A program made the translations under genes and the position numbers. This document shows positions 18,694 through 28,742 of a stretch of DNA of 64,000 nucleotides, piece by piece (the first letter of the stretch is position 1; every line of letters starts with the position of its first letter). The stretch is taken from NCBI RefSeq assembly GCF_030505195.1, contig NZ_CP129672.1, forward strand, positions 2,142,501 to 2,206,500. Reading direction: 5' to 3'. Origin of the DNA: Comamonas testosteroni (GTDB lineage Bacteria > Pseudomonadota > Gammaproteobacteria > Burkholderiales > Burkholderiaceae_C). The notes below the pieces were generated by a model. It searched no databases, had not been told where the DNA came from, and was given only the letters and a program-made list of their open reading frames with translations.

Positions 18694-19695
18694 TCAGACG
18701 TGCCCGCGCACAAAACTGCAGGCCGCCGCATTGGTACAGCGCCAGACGGCCTGCCCCGCCAGCGGCCCGCGCTGCATCAGCAACTTGCGCAGCGGCCATT
18801 CGCACTGCGGGCAGAGTGGCTCTGCTGCCTCTGCCGCAGTGTCAACCATCTTGGCAGGAGCCGCAACGGCTGGCTGGGTGGGCTGTACCTGCGCTGACAA
18901 CTCCCTATCGACTGCGGCCGAAGGCGGCGCCGACATGACAGGCTCCAGGTGAATATTCACCGTCCCGGGTGCGGGCAGCCTGACCAGTTGGGCCGAGGCT
19001 TCTGCCGCCGGCTCCAGCCGGGGTTTGCGGGGTTTGCGCGCCTTGCTGGCCGCCTGCAATTGCCGGACATGCGCCACATGCTGCCTGTCGGTGGCACGAC
19101 CGGGCTGCAACCGCAGCTCGTAGAGCTTGTCCAGCAGCGCCTGCATTTGCTCGGGGCTCCACACGGGCTTGGTAAAGCTCTGGATATGGCCGACAAAGCC
19201 AAGGCCGCGCGTGACATGGACCGGCATCTCGGTCTTGAATTCGCAGTCGCCCACAAAGGCGATCACCGAGTGCAGATGCTCCGGTGCAATGTCCAGCAGC
19301 GACTGCAAGGTCTTGATGTGCTTGTAGTTCTGGCGCAGCGGGTTCTGGAAGCGGCTGCGTTTCCTGAAAATCTGCTGCGTCCATTCACGCTGCTTTTCAG
19401 TGCCGAAAATCCAGCCCTGGAAGTTCTTGGTTTCCAGCACAAACAGGCCATAGGGCGAAAAGATCAGATGGTCGATCTGCGTGCTGCCGCCATCCGCCGT
19501 GGGAAGGGTGACGTTGTGCATGTCCACATAGATCAGCGGATTGAGCTGCCGGCGAATCGCCGCCTGCACGGCCCGCTCGCCGCGCCAGCCCTTGAAGCGT
19601 GGCGAGCGCAGCACGGCCGCCAGCACCGCGAATGCCAGCGCCAGCCCCAGATAAACAAAGAGGCCCTGAAAGGCCACTGAAAAGATCTGATCCAT
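18694..19695 (-). CDS. NERD domain protein with C-terminal zinc ribbon
   Basis: A 333-residue protein: an N-terminal membrane anchor (residues 10-29), a NERD nuclease-related domain at about 36-150 with GERAVQAAIRRQL, TQIDHLIFSPYGLFVLETKN and the ExK-type pair in LETKNFQGW, a low-complexity K/R/P/A linker, and a four-cysteine ribbon (Cys295, Cys298, Cys320, Cys326). The combination suggests a membrane-tethered DNA-processing protein of topoisomerase-ribbon type. Function is not established for the family. It is followed by the META gene on the same strand with 65 bases between. Confidence 0.85.
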   Translation of the reverse strand: MDQIFSVAFQGLFVYLGLALAFAVLAAVLRSPRFKGWRGERAVQAAIRRQLNPLIYVDMHNVTLPTADGGSTQIDHLIFSPYGLFVLETKNFQGWIFGTEKQREWTQQIFRKRSRFQNPLRQNYKHIKTLQSLLDIAPEHLHSVIAFVGDCEFKTEMPVHVTRGLGFVGHIQSFTKPVWSPEQMQALLDKLYELRLQPGRATDRQHVAHVRQLQAASKARKPRKPRLEPAAEASAQLVRLPAPGTVNIHLEPVMSAPPSAAVDRELSAQVQPTQPAVAAPAKMVDTAAEAAEPLCPQCEWPLRKLLMQRGPLAGQAVWRCTNAAACSFVRGHV

Positions 19696-19746
19696 CGCGA
19701 GTCTCGTTCAACGCAATCGCCAAAACTGGCGCCCCCAAAAGCAGGG

Positions 19747-19853
19747 GACAGCGAGCAATACCTGGACGGCCCCCACCGCCGCGCAGCGAAGCTGTCGTCC
19801 CCCTCCCATAGCGCGAAGCGCGTAGAGAGAGGGGCGCCCGGCCAGGGGGAGTC
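19747..19853 (-). repeat. Family A 3'-end repeat behind the thioredoxin gene
   Basis: On the minus strand it starts one base past the stop codon with GACTCCCCCTGGCCGGGCGC, followed by CCCCTCTCTCTACGCGCTTC and GGAGGGGGACGACAGC. The arms are longer than in other copies because of an inserted CGCGCTTCGCGC palindrome. Confidence 0.7.
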
Positions 19854-19854
19854 T

Positions 19855-20805
19855 CTAGTTCAACGCCATGCTCAAACGACGACGGTAGCTATTGACCATG
19901 GCCGTGGCCTCATCCTGCTCGGTGCTGTTCTTGCCCAGCAGCTCGATGCCGCCGCCGGTCTTGCCGGGCACGGCGTCCTGCTTCTTGGGCTTGGGCGGGG
20001 TCAACAGCTCCAGCACGCCGACGATCAGCTTGCGCGCGGCATGATCGTTCCAGGTCTTGTCGCGCATGATGATTTCCAGCAATTCGTCCATGGCGTCGGT
20101 CCACCGACTGTGGGCCAGCAGCGCGCGCGCACGGCCAAAGCGGGCGTCGAAGTCGCGCTTGTTGGCAGCGATGGCGGCGTCGTACTTGGCCACATCGGCA
20201 TTGTCGTCCTGCACGGCAAATTCCAGCGCCTTGAGCCACTGGTTCAGCGCTTCGAAGCGCAGCGGCTGGGGAATGCGCTTGATGGGTTCGGCCAGCAGGG
20301 CCGCAGCTTCCTCGAAGCTGCCGGTGGCGATCAGCAGGCGCACATAGTCAAAGCGCGCATCGTCGTTGGCCGGATCGGCCGCCAGCGCATCGGCCAGCTT
20401 CTGCAGCGCTGCCTGGGTGTCGCCGGACTCCAGCAGGGCCTGGGCTTCGTCGGCATCAGCCTCGGCCGCCAGCTCGCCCTCGGAGGGCAGATGCTTGTCC
20501 AGGAACTCGCGCAGCTTGCCCTCGGGCTGGGCACCCATGAAACCGTCCACGGGCTTGCCGCCGATCATCAGCACGCAGGTCGGGATGGAGCGGATGCCGA
20601 ACATGCTGGCCAGTTGCTGCTCCTGATCGGAGTCGATCTTGACCAGCTTGAAGCGGCCTTCATAGGCGACTTCCAGCTTCTCCAGCACCGGACCCAGCGT
20701 CTTGCAGGGGCCGCACCAGGGCGCCCAGAAGTCCACCAGCACGGGCACAGCCATGGAGGCGGCTACGACTTCGGCTTCAAAATTCTCGAGGGTGACGTCA
20801 ATCAT
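19855..20805 (-). CDS. Thioredoxin-TPR chaperedoxin (CnoX/YbbN-like)
   Basis: A 316-residue fusion of an N-terminal thioredoxin domain (residues 1-110) and a C-terminal tetratricopeptide-like helical part, the layout of CnoX/YbbN, which holds client proteins under oxidative or bleach stress and passes them to DnaK or GroEL. The active site here is intact WCGPC (Trp30, Cys31, Cys34), unlike E. coli YbbN, so redox activity is plausible. The start is the ATG giving MIDVTLENFEAEV; the frame continues upstream without conserved sequence. A family A repeat follows the stop. Confidence 0.88.
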   Translation of the reverse strand: MIDVTLENFEAEVVAASMAVPVLVDFWAPWCGPCKTLGPVLEKLEVAYEGRFKLVKIDSDQEQQLASMFGIRSIPTCVLMIGGKPVDGFMGAQPEGKLREFLDKHLPSEGELAAEADADEAQALLESGDTQAALQKLADALAADPANDDARFDYVRLLIATGSFEEAAALLAEPIKRIPQPLRFEALNQWLKALEFAVQDDNADVAKYDAAIAANKRDFDARFGRARALLAHSRWTDAMDELLEIIMRDKTWNDHAARKLIVGVLELLTPPKPKKQDAVPGKTGGGIELLGKNSTEQDEATAMVNSYRRRLSMALN

Positions 20806-21124
20806 GTGATTCCCAATGCTGCTTGTGCGCTGCCACGCGGGCAGCGGCGCTGAAAAGTCTGCGAACCGGCCACTCCAGCAGAGTGCCCACCGCACGATGC
20901 TGCGATTCTCCACGCAAATGCGCGAGCGCAAGCCATAGACCAGAATGGACCGGGTCTTTGCTACTCAGATGGGAGCAGCTTGCGCATGTTTCAAGGTCAA
21001 CTCAAGGTGTTTTATGCCGGCAATCAATGAACGGCATGCGCAAGCAGCTACGGTTTAAAGAGTGACCACCCCACCGTGCCTCGCGCCCCTGGGCTATATT
21101 GATCGCGAACCAAGGAGCGCAGAC
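20806..21124. other. Divergent intergenic region, CnoX-like / ABC ATPase
   Basis: 319 bases between divergent genes. A long-range inverted repeat, GCTTGCGCATG at 20978-20988 and CATGCGCAAGC at 21035-21045, is preceded and followed by AGCAG strings and belongs to the family B type. AAGGAG at 21112-21117 serves the next gene. I see no coding sequence and no clear promoter hexamers. Confidence 0.5.
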
Positions 21125-22098
<974 letters not shown>

Positions 22099-22102
<4 letters not shown>

Positions 22103-23511
22103 GCCAACGCAATCCCGAATTCCAGCGCCAGCTCTGGCTGAACTGGCGCCCCTCGCTGCTGGCCTGGAGCCTGGGCCTGAGCCTGCTCATCCTGGCCCTG
22201 CCCTTCGCCCTGTCCTCTGCCAAAGGACTGCCCGGTACGCTGAGCATGACCGCCATTGCCGGCCTGTACCTGGCTGCCATCATCTATGGCAGCGTGCTGG
22301 CCGGGCGCAGCCTGGCCGAGGAAGCCAGCCAGAACACCTGGGACTGGCAACGCCTGTCCGTGCTCACCCCCTGGCAGATGGCCTGGGGAAAGCTGCTGGG
22401 CGCCACCTTGCCTGCCTGGCTCTATGTGCTGTGGTTTGCGCTGGCCGTGGCGGGTGTGACCCACTTCTGGGCGCTGGAGCCCCTGAAGTTGCAACACACG
22501 ATTGGCCTGGCCGTGATCTGGGGCCTGGGCCTGCAGACCTGGGCCATGAATTCCGTGCTCATGAGTTGGGGGCTGAGGGACAGGCCCATCAATCGCCGGC
22601 GAGCAGCACTGATGCCTCTGCTGATCCTGTTCTTCGCACCCGGCCCCTTTACCACCCCTGTCTACAAGGCCATTGTGGACTTCGACGTCGAGCCGGTCTT
22701 CTGGTGGGGCCTGGACGTGGGCGGCCTGGGCCTGGCCTATCTGGCCGGCACCCTGGTGCTGGGCCTGGGGCTGCTGGCCCTGTGGCGCCAGCTTTGCACT
22801 CGACTCGATGTGCGCACCCTGCCCTGGGCCTGGCCTCTGGGCCTGGCACTGGCGGGATTTTTCGCAGCCGGCTCGCTCAACCTGGGCATTGCCGAATTTT
22901 TCAGCAGCACCGCCTGGATCGCGCTGATCGGCACCGCCTATGTCGCCCTGCAACATATGGACCAGCATCTGCGCGCCTGGCGCCAGGTGCAATGGTCGGC
23001 CAGCCGCCAGCGCTGGCGCGAGGCGCTGGAGGCGCTGCCGCTGTGGCCGGTCAGCCTGCTGCTGGGCTTTGCCATGGCCTTGCTGCTGCTGTTCGCCCCC
23101 CAGTCACTTGAGGCGGCCATCAGCGGCAAGCTCAACAGCTTCACCTTCTATCTGTGCCTGCATCTGCTGCGCGACTGCCTGCTGCTGACCGGCTTCGCCC
23201 TGCTGGCGGGCAGACTCAAGTCCCCCCTGGCCTCGTTTGTCGTCGCCTGGCTGATCCTCAACATCGCCGCTCCGCTGCTGGCCTATGGCATGGGCGGCCA
23301 TACGGGCGCCATGTTTGTTCAGCCTGTGGTGGCCATGTGGATGAGCTCGCCGGACGGCATAGAGCGAGTCGGCGCCTGGGTCAGCTATGTGCCCTGGGCT
23401 TCTCTGAGCCTGCAGATACTGGTCACGCTGGCCTGGGTCATCCATGTCTTCAGGGACCGCGTGCTGGGCTTTGCACGCGATAACGCGGCGGCCCACATCC
23501 GGGAGTCATAG
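22099..23511 (+). CDS. ABC transporter permease subunit
   Basis: A 470-residue, very hydrophobic inner-membrane protein with about 12 predicted membrane segments, translationally coupled to the ATPase through an ATGA overlap. It opens MSQRNPEFQRQLWLNWRPSLLAWSLG, the pattern of gliding-motility/ABC-2-type permeases in which a cytosolic N-terminus precedes the first helix. A repeat of this pattern near residues 285-310 (MDQHLRAWRQVQWSASRQRWREAL, given in pieces) suggests internal duplication. The cargo is not evident. Confidence 0.82.
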
Positions 23512-23611
23512 TTGCTTTGCCCGGACGGCTATGCCCCACAGTCGGCCGGCAATGCAGCGAAACCGTAAAATCGGGGGTTCCACTAGGCCGGGCGGCAGCG
23601 CCCTGAAGAAC

Positions 23612-24106
23612 ATGAACCCCATCCAAGTTGGCGTAGTCATGGGTTCCAGCAGCGACTGGGACACCATGCAACACGCAGTTGCCATCCTCCAGCAATTCGG
23701 TATCGCTTTTGAAGCGCAGGTCGTATCGGCCCACCGCATGCCGGACGACATGTTCCGCTTTGCCGAAGCTGCCGCCGACCGAGGCATCAAGGCCATCATT
23801 GCCGGCGCCGGAGGTGCTGCCCACCTGCCCGGCATGATTGCCGCCAAGACCACCGTGCCGGTGCTGGGCGTGCCTGTGGCCAGCCGTCACCTGCAGGGTG
23901 TGGATTCGCTGCATTCCATCGTGCAGATGCCCAAGGGCGTGCCCGTGGCCACCTTTGCCATCGGCAATGCCGGTGCGGCCAATGCGGCCCTGTTTGCCGT
24001 GGCCCTGCTGGCCAACGAGGATGCCGAGCTGCGCAAAAAGCTCGAAGCCTTCCGCGCCGAGCAGACCGACGCGGCCCGCAACATGACCCTGCCGGTGAAC
24101 GCATGA
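23612..24106 (+). CDS. purE: 5-(carboxyamino)imidazole ribonucleotide mutase
   Basis: Converts N5-CAIR to 4-carboxy-AIR in purine synthesis. The 164-residue protein is a standard class I PurE, with VVMGSSSDWDTM at residues 9-20, the catalytic-histidine segment VSAHRMPD near 43 and GAGGAAHLPGM near 71. I start at MNPIQVGVVMG; the frame runs further upstream over the end of the permease gene but without conservation. Its stop overlaps the purK start (ATGA), so the two form an operon. Confidence 0.96.
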   Translation: MNPIQVGVVMGSSSDWDTMQHAVAILQQFGIAFEAQVVSAHRMPDDMFRFAEAAADRGIKAIIAGAGGAAHLPGMIAAKTTVPVLGVPVASRHLQGVDSLHSIVQMPKGVPVATFAIGNAGAANAALFAVALLANEDAELRKKLEAFRAEQTDAARNMTLPVNA

Positions 24107-25347
24107 GCGACCGCGACACGCAAGCAATGAGCGCCACCGGGCCGTCCCAAGGCGCGAAGGCCCCTGCTGCACACGCAGTGGCAAACGTGGGGGCACCCAT
24201 TCTGCCGGGTGCGACGCTCGGCGTGCTGGGCGGCGGTCAACTGGGCCGCATGTTTGCCCATGCCGCACAGGCCATGGGTTATTTCACCGCCGTGCTGGAC
24301 AAGGACGAGACCAGCCCTGCCGGCCTGGTCAGCCACCAGCATGTGCGCACCGGCTACGAAGACCCCCAGGGCCTGGCCGAGCTGACCAGACTCTGCGCAG
24401 CCGTGACCACCGAGTTCGAAAACGTGCCCGCCGGCTCGCTGAACAAGCTGGCCGAGAGCCTGCCCGTATCGCCCGCCGGCTCTGCCGTGGCGATCGCCCA
24501 GGACCGCGCTGCCGAGAAAGCCCACTTCGTGAAGTGCGGCGTGCCCTGCGCCCCCTATGCCGTGATCGAGACGGCCGAGCAGTTGGCGGCCGTCAACGAC
24601 GCGCTGCTGCCCGGCATTCTCAAGACCGCACGCATGGGCTATGACGGCAAGGGTCAGATCCGCGTCAAGACCCGCGACGAGCTGGTCAAGGCCTGGAGCG
24701 AGCTCAAGCAGGTGGCCTGCGTGCTCGAAAAAATGCTGCCACTGGCGCATGAATGCTCGGTCATCGTGGCGCGCGGCCGCAATGGCGACATCGTCAACCT
24801 GCCCGTGCAGCGCAATCTGCACCGCGACGGCATTCTGGCCGTGACCGAGGTCTACGAAGGCAACGTGCCCGCAGCACAGGCCGAGCAAGCGGTAGCCGCT
24901 GCGAAGTCCGTAGCTATCGGCCTCGATTACGTGGGCGTGCTCTGCGTGGAATTCTTTGTGCTGGACAACGGCCAGCTGGTGGTCAACGAGATTGCCCCGC
25001 GCCCGCACAACAGCGGCCACTACAGCCAGAACGCGATGGATGTGTCGCAATTCGAGCTGCAGGTGCGCTGCATGACCAATCTGCCCCTGGTGCAGCCGCG
25101 CCAGCACAGCGCCACCGTCATGCTCAACCTGCTGGGCGACCTGTGGTTCAAGAACGACGGCACGGCACAGGCTCCGGCCTGGGACCAGGTCCTGGCCCTG
25201 CCCGGTGCCCACCTGCACCTGTACGGCAAGGTCGATGCCAAGCCGGCCCGCAAAATGGGTCACTTGAACATCACCGCGGCAAGCCCCGAAAAAGCGCGTG
25301 AAACCGCTTTGAAGGCCGCTGAAATCCTCGGCATTGAAGCGTTCTGA
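24103..25347 (+). CDS. purK: 5-(carboxyamino)imidazole ribonucleotide synthase
   Basis: ATP-grasp enzyme making N5-CAIR from AIR, bicarbonate and ATP. The 414 residues include a roughly 35-residue non-conserved N-terminal extension before GATLGVLGGGQLGRMFAHAA, then KTARMGYDGKGQIRVKT near 170 and NEIAPRPHNSGHYSQNA near 297. The start is set by the ATGA overlap with purE; an internal start nearer the glycine motif cannot be excluded. A family A repeat follows directly in the orientation of the gene. Confidence 0.95.
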   Translation: MSDRDTQAMSATGPSQGAKAPAAHAVANVGAPILPGATLGVLGGGQLGRMFAHAAQAMGYFTAVLDKDETSPAGLVSHQHVRTGYEDPQGLAELTRLCAAVTTEFENVPAGSLNKLAESLPVSPAGSAVAIAQDRAAEKAHFVKCGVPCAPYAVIETAEQLAAVNDALLPGILKTARMGYDGKGQIRVKTRDELVKAWSELKQVACVLEKMLPLAHECSVIVARGRNGDIVNLPVQRNLHRDGILAVTEVYEGNVPAAQAEQAVAAAKSVAIGLDYVGVLCVEFFVLDNGQLVVNEIAPRPHNSGHYSQNAMDVSQFELQVRCMTNLPLVQPRQHSATVMLNLLGDLWFKNDGTAQAPAWDQVLALPGAHLHLYGKVDAKPARKMGHLNITAASPEKARETALKAAEILGIEAF

Positions 25348-25350
25348 TAA

Positions 25351-25448
25351 CACCCCCTGAGCGGCTTTGCCGCTTCCCCCTCTCTCGCTACGCGGGAGGG
25401 GGACGACGCCCTCGCTGCGGGGCGGCCCTTGCTCGGCGTCCTTCGCTG
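25351..25448 (+). repeat. Family A 3'-end repeat behind purK
   Basis: One of two plus-strand copies. Four bases past the purK stop it reads CCCCCTGAGCGGCTTTGCCG, CTTCCCCCTCTCTCGCTACG, GGAGGGGGACGACGCCC, then CTCGCTGCGGGGCGGCCCTT. Its orientation is reversed relative to the copies behind minus-strand genes, matching the gene it follows. Confidence 0.85.
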
Positions 25449-25510
25449 ATGCTCTGCAAGCGCAAAAGCACCGCACATACGGCGGCGCAGTGCATGAAAG
25501 AGGAATTGAA

Positions 25511-26509
25511 ATGATCTTGGATGGAACGCTGGAGTCCTCGGTGCACGCCGCTGCGGCTGCGCTGCAGCAAGGCCGGCTGCTGGGCCTGCCCACCGAGACG
25601 GTCTATGGGCTGGCCGCAGACAGCGACAACGATGCGGCCGTGGCGCAGATCTTTGCCGCCAAGGGCCGCCCGGCCAACCATCCGCTGATCGTGCATGTGG
25701 CCGACGCCGCCGCCATCACCCGCTATGCCAAGGAAGTACCGGTCTTTGCCCAGCAACTGATCGATGCGTTCTGGCCCGGCCCACTGACCCTGATCCTGCC
25801 GCGCCTGCCGCATGCCGCCAAGGCATCGACCGGCGGTCAGGACAGCGTGGGCCTGCGCTGCCCGTCCCACCCCGTGGCCCATGCGGTGCTCAAGGCCTGC
25901 CAGCAGCTTGATCCGCCGGTCTGGGGCGTCTCGGCCCCCAGCGCCAACAAGTTCGGCCGCGTCAGTCCCACCACGGCCGAGCATGTGGCCACCGAGTTTG
26001 GCGAAGAACTGCTGGTACTCGATGGCGGTGCCTGCGAAGTGGGCATTGAATCCACCATCGTCGACTGCACGCGTGGCGTGCCCGTGCTGCTGCGCCCCGG
26101 CGCCATCACACGTGACGATATCGAGCGTGCCTGCGGCCTGCGGCCGCTGTCGAAAGAAGAGCTGACTGCGGATACCCCGCGTGCATCGGGAACTCTTTTG
26201 GCCCATTACGCGCCCAACGCCAAGGTGCGGCTCATGGATGCCAGGCAGCTGCAATCGGCGCTGGACATCCTGGGCCGGGATGGCAGGAATATTGCCATCT
26301 ATCACCGCAGCCCCCTCCATGTCACAACGGCCCAGTTGCTGCTGCGCCGCATGTCCGACGAGCCGCGCGACGTGGCCCGCGAGCTGTTTGGCATGCTGCG
26401 CAATTTCGACGACTGGGGCGCCAAGCTGATCTGGATCGAAACCCCGCCAGACACCGCCGACTGGGAAGGTGTGCGCGACCGCCTGCAGCGTGCGGCGGCT
26501 GCGGGCTAA
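25511..26509 (+). CDS. L-threonylcarbamoyladenylate synthase (Sua5-type)
   Basis: Makes threonylcarbamoyl-AMP from threonine, bicarbonate and ATP for the t6A37 modification of ANN-decoding tRNAs. The product is 332 residues with a YrdC domain (about 1-200: LPTETVYGLAADS, KGRPANHPLIVHV, SAPSANKFGRVSPT) and a C-terminal Sua5 domain from about 215, so the long Sua5 form and not TsaC. AGAGGAA precedes the ATG. The partner gene tsaB lies at 30.4 kb. A shared hairpin terminator separates it from ompW. Confidence 0.93.
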   Translation: MILDGTLESSVHAAAAALQQGRLLGLPTETVYGLAADSDNDAAVAQIFAAKGRPANHPLIVHVADAAAITRYAKEVPVFAQQLIDAFWPGPLTLILPRLPHAAKASTGGQDSVGLRCPSHPVAHAVLKACQQLDPPVWGVSAPSANKFGRVSPTTAEHVATEFGEELLVLDGGACEVGIESTIVDCTRGVPVLLRPGAITRDDIERACGLRPLSKEELTADTPRASGTLLAHYAPNAKVRLMDARQLQSALDILGRDGRNIAIYHRSPLHVTTAQLLLRRMSDEPRDVARELFGMLRNFDDWGAKLIWIETPPDTADWEGVRDRLQRAAAAG

Positions 26510-26563
26510 GTCCAGCCGCGCAGAGGCCGCTGCTTAGCCGAGCAGCCGAGTGGGTTCAGCAAT

Positions 26564-26590
26564 AAAAAGTCCGGGCATACCCGGACTTTT
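26564..26590. terminator. Bidirectional terminator between Sua5 gene and ompW
   Basis: AAAAGTCCGGG and CCCGGACTTTT pair perfectly around a CATA loop, with A/T tracts on both sides. It can end transcripts from both converging genes. Confidence 0.88.
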
Positions 26591-26611
26591 CCATGAGTGC
26601 CTTTCAGCGCC

Positions 26612-27283
26612 TCAGAAGCGGTAGCCGATGGCCAGGTTAAACACATCGGGATTGAGCCTGACGCTGATGCTCTGGCCCGAAGACAAGTGGATCTTGGTCT
26701 TCAGAAAGCTCTTTGCGTAGGAGGCATCCACGAACCAGCGTTCGCTGAAGTTATAGACAAAGCCCAGTTGCGCCAGGGCACCAAACTTGTCATCCAACTT
26801 GGCAGTGGTCGGATTCGCCTGGGTGCCCCCCGTCAGGCCGTTGAGCGTGGCCGTGGTCTTCTCGCCATAGAAATGGGCATAGGTCACGCCCAGGCCCACA
26901 TAGGGACGAAATGGAGCATTCACTTCATTGAAGCGGTACTGCAGCATCAAGGTCACGGGAATGGCCTTGGTACTACCCAGCTTGCCCACGCCGGCAATCG
27001 AGCCGGCTCCCGACAGGTCATGCTTGAAAGGTGTGGCCAGGGGCACATCCAGCGCCAGATTGTCGGTCACCATATAGGTGATGCCGCCGCCCAGCTGGGT
27101 GTTGCTGCCGGCGTCGACCTTGGTGTTGGGAAACGATGGCGCCGACAGATTGCCGCTGCTCACATCGGGCGCCAGATGGGTCACGCCTACACGCGCCATC
27201 CAGCTTCCGGCCGATTGGGCACTGGCCAGACCGCAGGCCGTCAGCGCAGCAGCGGCTGCAATGATCCGCACAGAAATTTTCAC
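26612..27283 (-). CDS. ompW: OmpW family outer-membrane protein
   Basis: Small eight-stranded outer-membrane beta-barrel of 223 residues. It has a Sec signal of about 22 residues ending LASAQ, alternating barrel strands, FRPYVGLGVTYAHFY near 130 and the terminal strand LAIGYRF with C-terminal Phe. OmpW proteins are linked to passage of small hydrophobic molecules and to stress. The start is GTG with AAGGAGA upstream. Only 35 bases separate it from the esterase gene on the same strand, so they are probably co-transcribed. Confidence 0.93.
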   Translation of the reverse strand: MKISVRIIAAAAALTACGLASAQSAGSWMARVGVTHLAPDVSSGNLSAPSFPNTKVDAGSNTQLGGGITYMVTDNLALDVPLATPFKHDLSGAGSIAGVGKLGSTKAIPVTLMLQYRFNEVNAPFRPYVGLGVTYAHFYGEKTTATLNGLTGGTQANPTTAKLDDKFGALAQLGFVYNFSERWFVDASYAKSFLKTKIHLSSGQSISVRLNPDVFNLAIGYRF

Positions 27284-27318
27284 GGTTTTGTCTCCTTGTT
27301 ATTGAGGTGCGGACGGAT

Positions 27319-28494
27319 TTACAGCCAGCCCTTCCGGGCCAGAGAGCGGGAAACCAGCTGGCTCATTTGCTGATGGCCATAAGGCGTGGGGTGGAAACTG
27401 TCGGCAAAGACATGGTGCTGCCACCAGTCAGGGCTGGATTTGCCGGGTGTCGCACTCAAGGCCGCTGCCGTGCAGGTGGGGAAGGTGTAGGTGGGCAGGC
27501 CGCTTGCGTCAACGCCAGTGATCGGGCAGACCGGGTCCTTCACGTTGTCAAAGTCGTACTGGGCCGGGTTGCTGATCTGGCTCTTGAACTCGGTGTAGAA
27601 GTCGACCAGGGCCACCTGGGACAGGCCTGCCAGGCTGGCGGCCAGCTGGTTGTTGAAGACCTGTACCAGGGCATCGAACGACGCTTCCTGCTTGGCGGCC
27701 GCAGCAGCCCCCTGATCGCCGCCGCCTGCGGCCTGGGCAATGCTGGCCAGGACCATCTGGAAGCGAGGTGTCTTGGTGATGGCGGGAACATTCAGCACGG
27801 CCACACGCGTGGCGCCCTTGGCAACCACATTCTGCGCAATGGAGCCGGCCAGAGTCTTGGCCAGGGTCTGCAGATAGGCACCCGCCGCCAGGCCGGCAAA
27901 CGTGGAGGCATCGCCTCCGGCCTGGGTCATCAGGGCCGTGGACGTGCCCGGAGCCTTGGAATCCAGCCAGGCCACCATGGCGTTCAGCGGCTGCGAATTG
28001 CCCTTGGCCGCAGCAATCAGCGCCCCGATCACGTCGGCGGCATCGTTGGCGCCGCCATCGATGACGACGAGATCATCAGCGCTGAAGCCTGCCTTGGATG
28101 CGATCTGGATCTGAACCAGAACCGACTTGGGCGATGTCGGCGCATCCAGCGGGTTCACGCGGCCACCGCCCACTGCGTAGTTGGTGCAGGTAGCGACTTC
28201 CTGATAAGTCGTGAGATTCTCGTCACCGGCACGAAAGTGGGCGCACAAGCTCTGGCTGAACTGGTCGGCAATGCGCTCAGGCCAGATCATGGTCGAGCCG
28301 GCACCGGTGAGCGCCGAGCCCTGTACCGTGAACTTGAAGCCGAAGGTGCCGCTGTCCGAGAGGCTGTCGCCCATGACCTTGACCGAAGTGACCTTGGCCT
28401 TGGGGGTGGTATCGGCTCCGCCTCCGCCGCCGCAGGCCGCCAGCAGGCCCACCGTTGCCATTGCAGCCGCCAAGAGTTTGAGTTTGCTTGCCAA
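27319..28494 (-). CDS. SGNH/GDSL-family esterase lipoprotein
   Basis: A 391-residue exported esterase or lipase. A lipoprotein signal ends LLAAC with Cys21 as lipidation site, followed by a five-glycine tether. The GDSL block is VMGDSLSDSG with Ser44 as nucleophile, VVIDGGANDAADV provides the Asn block, and DSFHPT near the C-terminus gives Asp365 and His368. I start at TTG because AGGAGA lies 8 bases before it and the signal peptide then begins properly; upstream ATGs at 28554 and 28569 would bury the signal. The physiological substrate is unknown. It precedes ompW. Confidence 0.82.
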   Translation of the reverse strand: MASKLKLLAAAMATVGLLAACGGGGGADTTPKAKVTSVKVMGDSLSDSGTFGFKFTVQGSALTGAGSTMIWPERIADQFSQSLCAHFRAGDENLTTYQEVATCTNYAVGGGRVNPLDAPTSPKSVLVQIQIASKAGFSADDLVVIDGGANDAADVIGALIAAAKGNSQPLNAMVAWLDSKAPGTSTALMTQAGGDASTFAGLAAGAYLQTLAKTLAGSIAQNVVAKGATRVAVLNVPAITKTPRFQMVLASIAQAAGGGDQGAAAAAKQEASFDALVQVFNNQLAASLAGLSQVALVDFYTEFKSQISNPAQYDFDNVKDPVCPITGVDASGLPTYTFPTCTAAALSATPGKSSPDWWQHHVFADSFHPTPYGHQQMSQLVSRSLARKGWL

Positions 28495-28654
28495 GATGAT
28501 GTTCTCCTGAGGTGTTGTGAATCGCACGGTCGTGCTTTTTTTCCTCAGCGTCATCGTAGCGACACTCATCCAGGCGTTGTTATCGGGCAATTACCGATGG
28601 TTGGACAAAAATCCAACGCCCAATAACTTGGTCATCAGGCTGTCACGCAACAAA

Positions 28655-28676
28655 AAACCGGACCAAGGTCCGGTTT
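28655..28676 (-). terminator. dacB terminator
   Basis: AAACCGGACC and GGTCCGGTTT (28655-28664 and 28667-28676) form a perfect 10-bp stem with a 2-base loop, followed on the minus strand by TTTTG. It lies 66 bases past the dacB stop. Confidence 0.8.
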
Positions 28677-28742
28677 GTCGAGGCTGGCAAAGGGCGGCGA
28701 TTGAGCAGGTTGAGCAGGGATAGAGCGGCCGCCCCCTGGCGA

